Assembly (NCBI GenBank): GCA_937995665.1
Contig: CALKIX010000065.1
Location: 1 to 40,206 of the forward strand
Source of the DNA: an uncultured Hellea sp.
Lineage (GTDB): Bacteria > Pseudomonadota > Alphaproteobacteria > Caulobacterales > Maricaulaceae
Length of the DNA: 40,206 bases
Reading direction: 5' to 3'
Under the pieces are notes generated by a model. It saw nothing but the letters and a program-made list of their open reading frames with translations. It searched no databases and was not told the origin of the DNA. The translations under genes were made by a program, and so were the position numbers. Shown piece after piece: positions 36,160 to 40,206 of the stretch; position 1 is the stretch's first letter; the number at the start of each line of letters is the position of its first letter.

Positions 36160-36175
36160 GAACCATATATGGTTT
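36160..36175. promoter_or_regulatory. Putative NrdR box 2 (gaaCcAtATaTgGttt)
   Basis: Second NrdR-like box, 31 bp from box 1 (about three helical turns); overlaps the upstream alternative start of the ORF. Confidence 0.6.
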
Positions 36176-36228
36176 TAATTTGTGTCTTATTATGTTTTAG
36201 CGCGCATTTAGGCCTTGAGGGGGTAATT

Positions 36229-37275
36229 ATGGGAAAAATAGACTTTGTAAAACAGCCAGGATCTGGCCTTTTAACGCCTAGCCATAGTTATAAACCCTTC
36301 CGCTATCCATGGGCCTATGAGTTTTGGCAAAAGCAGCAGCAGGTTCACTGGATGCCCGAAGAAGTGCCGCTGGGCGAGGACCTGAAAGATTGGTCGACGA
36401 ACCTCACTGATGTTGAACGCAATTTGCTCACACAGATTTTCCGCTTCTTTACCCAGTCTGATGTCGAAGTTGGCGGGAACTATATGGAAAATTATATGCC
36501 GCTCTTCAAACCTGTTGAAGTGCGCATGATGCTTGCCTCCTTCTCTAATATGGAAACCATCCACATCGCGGCCTATGCATTATTGCTCGAGACGATTGGC
36601 ATGCCTGATTCAGAGTTCTCTGCCTTTATGGAATATGAGGAAATGGCGGCTAAGCATGATTACCTCGGCAAGTTTGGCGTGGATAATGAGCGCGATATTC
36701 TCACTTCTATGGCGGTTTTTGGCGGCTTTACTGAAGGCTTGCAGCTTTTTGCCTCTTTCGCGATGTTGATGAATTTCCCGCGCCTGAATAAAATGAAGGG
36801 CATGGGCCAAATTGTAACCTGGTCAATCCGTGATGAAAGCTTGCATTGCGAGGGCATGATTAAGCTCTTCCACACATTCGCCCAAGAGACAGGCGCGCTA
36901 ACCCCTGCTGTTGCTGATGACATTATTGATTGTTGCAAAACGGTCGTCTCGCTTGAAGATAAATTCATCGATTTGGCTTTCGAAATGGGCCCAGTTGAAG
37001 GTATGACCTCTGAGGATATTAAGCGCTATATTCGCTATATTGCCGATTGGCGCCTTGGACAGCTCGGCCTGCCAGCGGTTTACGGTATTAAAGATCACCC
37101 TCTGCCTTGGCTGACAGAAATTTTGAATGGCGTTGAGCATGCGAACTTCTTTGAGGCGCGCGCAACGGAATATTCCAAAGGTGCTACGCAAGGAAAATGG
37201 CATGGCGATGAAGGTGTCTGGGGCAAGTTCGCAGACCTCCAAAGCCGTAAGCTAGAGGGTGTTGTTTCGAATTAA
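36229..37275 (+). CDS. nrdB: Ribonucleoside-diphosphate reductase small subunit (class I)
   Basis: FRYPWAYEFWQKQQQVHWMPEEVPLGEDLKDW, FSNMETIHIAAYALL (metal ligands and radical Tyr region), SIRDESLHCEGMIKLF. The ORF extends to 36169. Confidence 0.94.
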   Translation: MGKIDFVKQPGSGLLTPSHSYKPFRYPWAYEFWQKQQQVHWMPEEVPLGEDLKDWSTNLTDVERNLLTQIFRFFTQSDVEVGGNYMENYMPLFKPVEVRMMLASFSNMETIHIAAYALLLETIGMPDSEFSAFMEYEEMAAKHDYLGKFGVDNERDILTSMAVFGGFTEGLQLFASFAMLMNFPRLNKMKGMGQIVTWSIRDESLHCEGMIKLFHTFAQETGALTPAVADDIIDCCKTVVSLEDKFIDLAFEMGPVEGMTSEDIKRYIRYIADWRLGQLGLPAVYGIKDHPLPWLTEILNGVEHANFFEARATEYSKGATQGKWHGDEGVWGKFADLQSRKLEGVVSN

Positions 37276-37354
37276 AAGGCGGTAACTCAAAGCCATTGAT
37301 TTGAATAATTTGTTATCTATTTTGCTGGGGCGGCAAATTCGATTATAAGGATGT

Positions 37355-38128
37355 ATGACCAGCCGCATTAAAAACTTTGACGGTATTTTCAATTTCCGTG
37401 ACTTTGGCGATTACCCAACACAAGATGGGCGGCGAATTCAAAAAGATATTTTATATCGCTCCGCTCATCTAAACGCGATCAGTGCTGATGACAATAATAC
37501 CTTGTCTGAAATGGACATTGGCCTCGTTGTTGATCTTCGCTATGCGCCCGAACGTGCGAAGCAGCCGAGCCTATGGCAGCCCCAAAATGTATTTAATTAT
37601 CCCGACCCCATCGATAAACCCAGCACGAAAGTCGCACCGCATGAGGCTTTTTTAGAACATGAGCTGGAAACGCCAGCCGATGCACGCGCTTATATGATGA
37701 GTTCTTATGCGAGGCGCCCTGATATGCCGGGCTTTCGACAAATTTTTGGTGATACGCTGCGCCATATGGCGGCGACTGGGGAGGGGGTGCTTGTGCATTG
37801 CGCCGCTGGTAAAGACCGTACAGGCACGCTTTGCGCAATCATTCAAGGCGCGCTGGGCGTAAGTCCTGATCTTATCATGGAAGACTATATGCTGACAATG
37901 AAAGCCGTTGATATACCGTCTATTCTTGAACCCGCTGCACAGATGTATTCTGAGCGCTATGGGAAAAACTTTGAGCCTGCAGCGATTGAGCCCATGTTTA
38001 GCGTGGAAGAAGACTATTTGCGCAGCAGCATAAATATAATCGAAGATATGGATTATTATATTCGCGAAGGACTTGGGGTTTCTGACAAAGAAAAAGCCGC
38101 TTTGAAAGCGGCCTATCTCGTAAGTTAG
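37355..38128 (+). CDS. Tyrosine-protein phosphatase
   Basis: 257 aa; FNFRDFGDYPTQDGRRIQKDILYRSAHL and catalytic VHCAAGKDRTGTLCAI (CX5R). Confidence 0.92.
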   Translation: MTSRIKNFDGIFNFRDFGDYPTQDGRRIQKDILYRSAHLNAISADDNNTLSEMDIGLVVDLRYAPERAKQPSLWQPQNVFNYPDPIDKPSTKVAPHEAFLEHELETPADARAYMMSSYARRPDMPGFRQIFGDTLRHMAATGEGVLVHCAAGKDRTGTLCAIIQGALGVSPDLIMEDYMLTMKAVDIPSILEPAAQMYSERYGKNFEPAAIEPMFSVEEDYLRSSINIIEDMDYYIREGLGVSDKEKAALKAAYLVS

Positions 38129-38144
38129 TGATTCTGTCCGTTCA

Positions 38145-38834
38145 TTAACAGCTAGGTTTTCCCGCTAAAAAGCCGCAATCATATGTTGTGCTGCCTCCGC
38201 CAGCGCTGACATCAAATGTGACTTGAGCGGACTTACGCGGCTTTAACAAAAATGTGTCCGTCAAAGTCACCGCTCTCGGGTTTTTCGACAGAGGGGCAGT
38301 CGTATGGGTGTCTTCATTATAAGACATCAATGAAAATCTATAATCATATGCAACACGGGCCACAACAACGCCAGAGCTTGCGTTTAAGAGGCGCGCGTCA
38401 ATATCATTGGTGCTATATGCCTCTCCAAAGCTGCCACCTAATGTCGCTTGGCCATTAGTGACGATGTTACCATTCGTATCTAGAGAATAGCTCGTGATTT
38501 CGATATTTACTCGACTGCTATCGGGTTCTTCGAGGGTCAGGAGTACAGCATTCATGATATTTGACATATCGTCTTTTGTGACGCTTGACTTTTGCGTGGT
38601 CAAATCTCCTGCGACGTTAGCGGCATGAGAAACCCGCCGATCCTCGGCAATCAGAAGCGATAGCTCCGCGAGCCCTAGATACATTAAAATCATAATAGGG
38701 GCTACAAATGCGAATTCGATGGCTGCAACGCCCTCTCGAGAGGCGCGATAAGCTCTGACGGATTTTTTCGCCCATTCTTGGCTACTTCTGATTAAATATG
38801 TGAACACGTTATTCTCCTCAACCCCTAAGCGCAT
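38145..38834 (-). CDS. TadE/TadG-like pilus assembly protein
   Basis: N-terminal SREGVAAIEFAFVAPIMILMYLGLAELS prepilin/TadE-like motif. Confidence 0.82.
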   Translation of the reverse strand: MRLGVEENNVFTYLIRSSQEWAKKSVRAYRASREGVAAIEFAFVAPIMILMYLGLAELSLLIAEDRRVSHAANVAGDLTTQKSSVTKDDMSNIMNAVLLTLEEPDSSRVNIEITSYSLDTNGNIVTNGQATLGGSFGEAYSTNDIDARLLNASSGVVVARVAYDYRFSLMSYNEDTHTTAPLSKNPRAVTLTDTFLLKPRKSAQVTFDVSAGGGSTTYDCGFLAGKPSC

Positions 38835-39445
38835 GTCGGGCTCGTCCCAAGCGGAAAGGGCTCATTTTGGAAAGCCGTTGTACTATTAATTAGGTGAATA
38901 TTCTGGCCTGGCAAATTCTCAAGAAGTGTGAGCTGCTTAGGTAGAATAAGGCTATAATAGTATAGGCCTCTGACAACAACTGGAACATCGGCACTGGTTT
39001 CAACCAATCCAGCATATTCTCCATTTGGAATAGCAGGCGGTTCTGCATCGGGATCATCAGGGTCTGGCGCTGGTGGATTAGGCGGGGTAGCTAATACAAT
39101 TGAGCCGAAATTTGCACCGCTAACGACGTCAAGGCGGAGGCGGTTTTCGCAATCTCCGACAGAGACCATGTTGTTGCAAACCAGTTTTTTAAATGAAGCT
39201 TGTCCGCAATTTTGATAGTTACCCGTACGAATTTGTCGTCCAGCTTCACTTACTGCGAAATTTAGCGTCGAAGATATGAAAAATATAATGGCCAGCTCTA
39301 ATATCGCAAAAAGCAACATGAAAAAGGGCAGGGCCAGAAGTGAAAACTCTATCGCAGTTGCCCCCTCATTATCTTTTTTGAAGTTAGCAATTCTGTCTTT
39401 TAAATTTTGTCTAAAATCTATCATATCCCTTAGTCCCATAGGCAC
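38825..39445 (-). CDS. TadE-like pilus assembly protein
   Basis: DNEGATAIEFSLLALPFFMLLFAILELAIIFF; overlaps the downstream TadE/G gene by 10 nt. Confidence 0.85.
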   Translation of the reverse strand: MPMGLRDMIDFRQNLKDRIANFKKDNEGATAIEFSLLALPFFMLLFAILELAIIFFISSTLNFAVSEAGRQIRTGNYQNCGQASFKKLVCNNMVSVGDCENRLRLDVVSGANFGSIVLATPPNPPAPDPDDPDAEPPAIPNGEYAGLVETSADVPVVVRGLYYYSLILPKQLTLLENLPGQNIHLINSTTAFQNEPFPLGTSPTCA

Positions 39446-39552
39446 GCCTGCATGAAACTATGGCAGAGAGATTAACATTCACGTAAAGAATAGTCTTAAT
39501 AAAGAGTTAAGATTTGTCCTAATTGTTTAGTTTCTTGAGTACCTGCTAGGCC

Positions 39553-40137
39553 TTAGAACCCAGGTGAGGAAGAGAAACTTGACCCGCTACCATTTGGCGG
39601 CGTTGAAGATAATGACCCTCCCAGACTAGGTGAGCTTACAAATGATGTATTGGAGCCACCAAAAAGTGTTGGCGATGTTGAGGCCGCATTATTAGTGATA
39701 TTTTCGGCGGATCCTGAATTAGCGTCAATAAAACCTGGGCTATCGCCAAGAACAGGCGAGGGTAGGCAGTTTGGTGTACAGCTATAACTCTCGCGCACTT
39801 TACCATTATATAAGCGCACGCCGTGGCTTGGTTGTGTTTGAGTCACTTGAATATCAGCGTTTAAAATAGAATGGCCCTCAGCATTGAGAACAATGAGGTT
39901 AGTTTCGCCATACCCTCGGCCAACAACAAAGATAGTATTTGCAGAATGGATAGATATGTCTGCAATATTTGGATTACCTACGACAATCGCTCCAGCATTT
40001 TCAGGAAGATAAACGACTTCTGTCTTGTTTAAATCCACACTATAATGTTGACCGGCAAAGGCTGCCATTGAGCTGACGGTAAGACCCAGCACAGCAAGGC
40101 TGCATGAAATCATGTATTTTTTACAGCTAGAAATCAT
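39553..40137 (-). CDS. Standalone CpaC/RcpA N-terminal-domain (pilus assembly) protein
   Basis: Signal peptide; TEVVYLPENAGAIVVGNPNIADISIHSANTIFVVGRGYGETNLIVLNAEG resembles the secretin N-terminal (T2SS-T3SS pilus-N) domain; no secretin domain. Confidence 0.8.
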   Translation of the reverse strand: MISSCKKYMISCSLAVLGLTVSSMAAFAGQHYSVDLNKTEVVYLPENAGAIVVGNPNIADISIHSANTIFVVGRGYGETNLIVLNAEGHSILNADIQVTQTQPSHGVRLYNGKVRESYSCTPNCLPSPVLGDSPGFIDANSGSAENITNNAASTSPTLFGGSNTSFVSSPSLGGSLSSTPPNGSGSSFSSSPGF

Positions 40138-40206
40138 AGAACTTTCTCCAAAGCTTTTATGTCGTCTAGCTAAATGTAGTGAACGAACCGTTTACAAATG
40201 CGCGAG

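Noticed and set aside
38096-38118. AAAGCCGCTTTGAAAGCGGC hairpin at the end of the phosphatase gene
   Set aside because: Lies inside the coding sequence and lacks a U-tract; not supportable as a terminator.
1-40206. tRNA, rRNA, IS element, prophage, toxin-antitoxin or defence island
   Set aside because: No transposase, integrase, phage structural, Cas, RM or TA protein motifs seen in any frame, and no convincing tRNA/rRNA signature by eye. tRNAscan-SE and Infernal would be needed to exclude small RNAs.

Overview
The window looks like a chromosomal segment from an alphaproteobacterium, probably a Caulobacterales/Maricaulales-like relative. It is mostly core metabolism, respiration and regulation. 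In order it carries: FAA-hydrolase/SDR/hydratase genes; a YidB-like protein; two glycine-zipper exported proteins; a RegA/PrrA-RegB/PrrB redox two-component system with a divergent SCO/SenC gene; a PduO-type cobalamin adenosyltransferase; a HIG1-like small protein; GapR; an NtrC-type regulator; a COX-IV-like small protein with pntAA-pntAB-pntB; an exported orphan; a divergent PEP carboxylase behind gap; a renalase-like oxidoreductase; a His/Glu-rich TonB receptor with a small exported His/Cys protein; a CPA1 antiporter; pyruvate carboxylase; rarA; a large membrane-anchored tandem DUF1508 protein; sdhC-sdhD-sdhA without sdhB; nrdB without an adjacent nrdA; a tyrosine phosphatase; and a small TadE/TadE/CpaC-N cluster. 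I found no CRISPR array, prophage, IS element, rRNA or tRNA. The observations most worth following up are: (1) the ppc-like gene lacks a conventional start codon where its RBS predicts one (an ATC sits there) and has altered PEPC active-site motifs; (2) the DUF1508/TM/Cys-repeat protein; (3) a pair of NrdR-like boxes with about 31 bp centre spacing upstream of nrdB; (4) a putative zinc-uptake locus with a quasi-palindromic operator; (5) sdhCDA closed by a terminator without sdhB; (6) two clean palindromic operators. No clearly new multi-gene defence or mobile system is visible.
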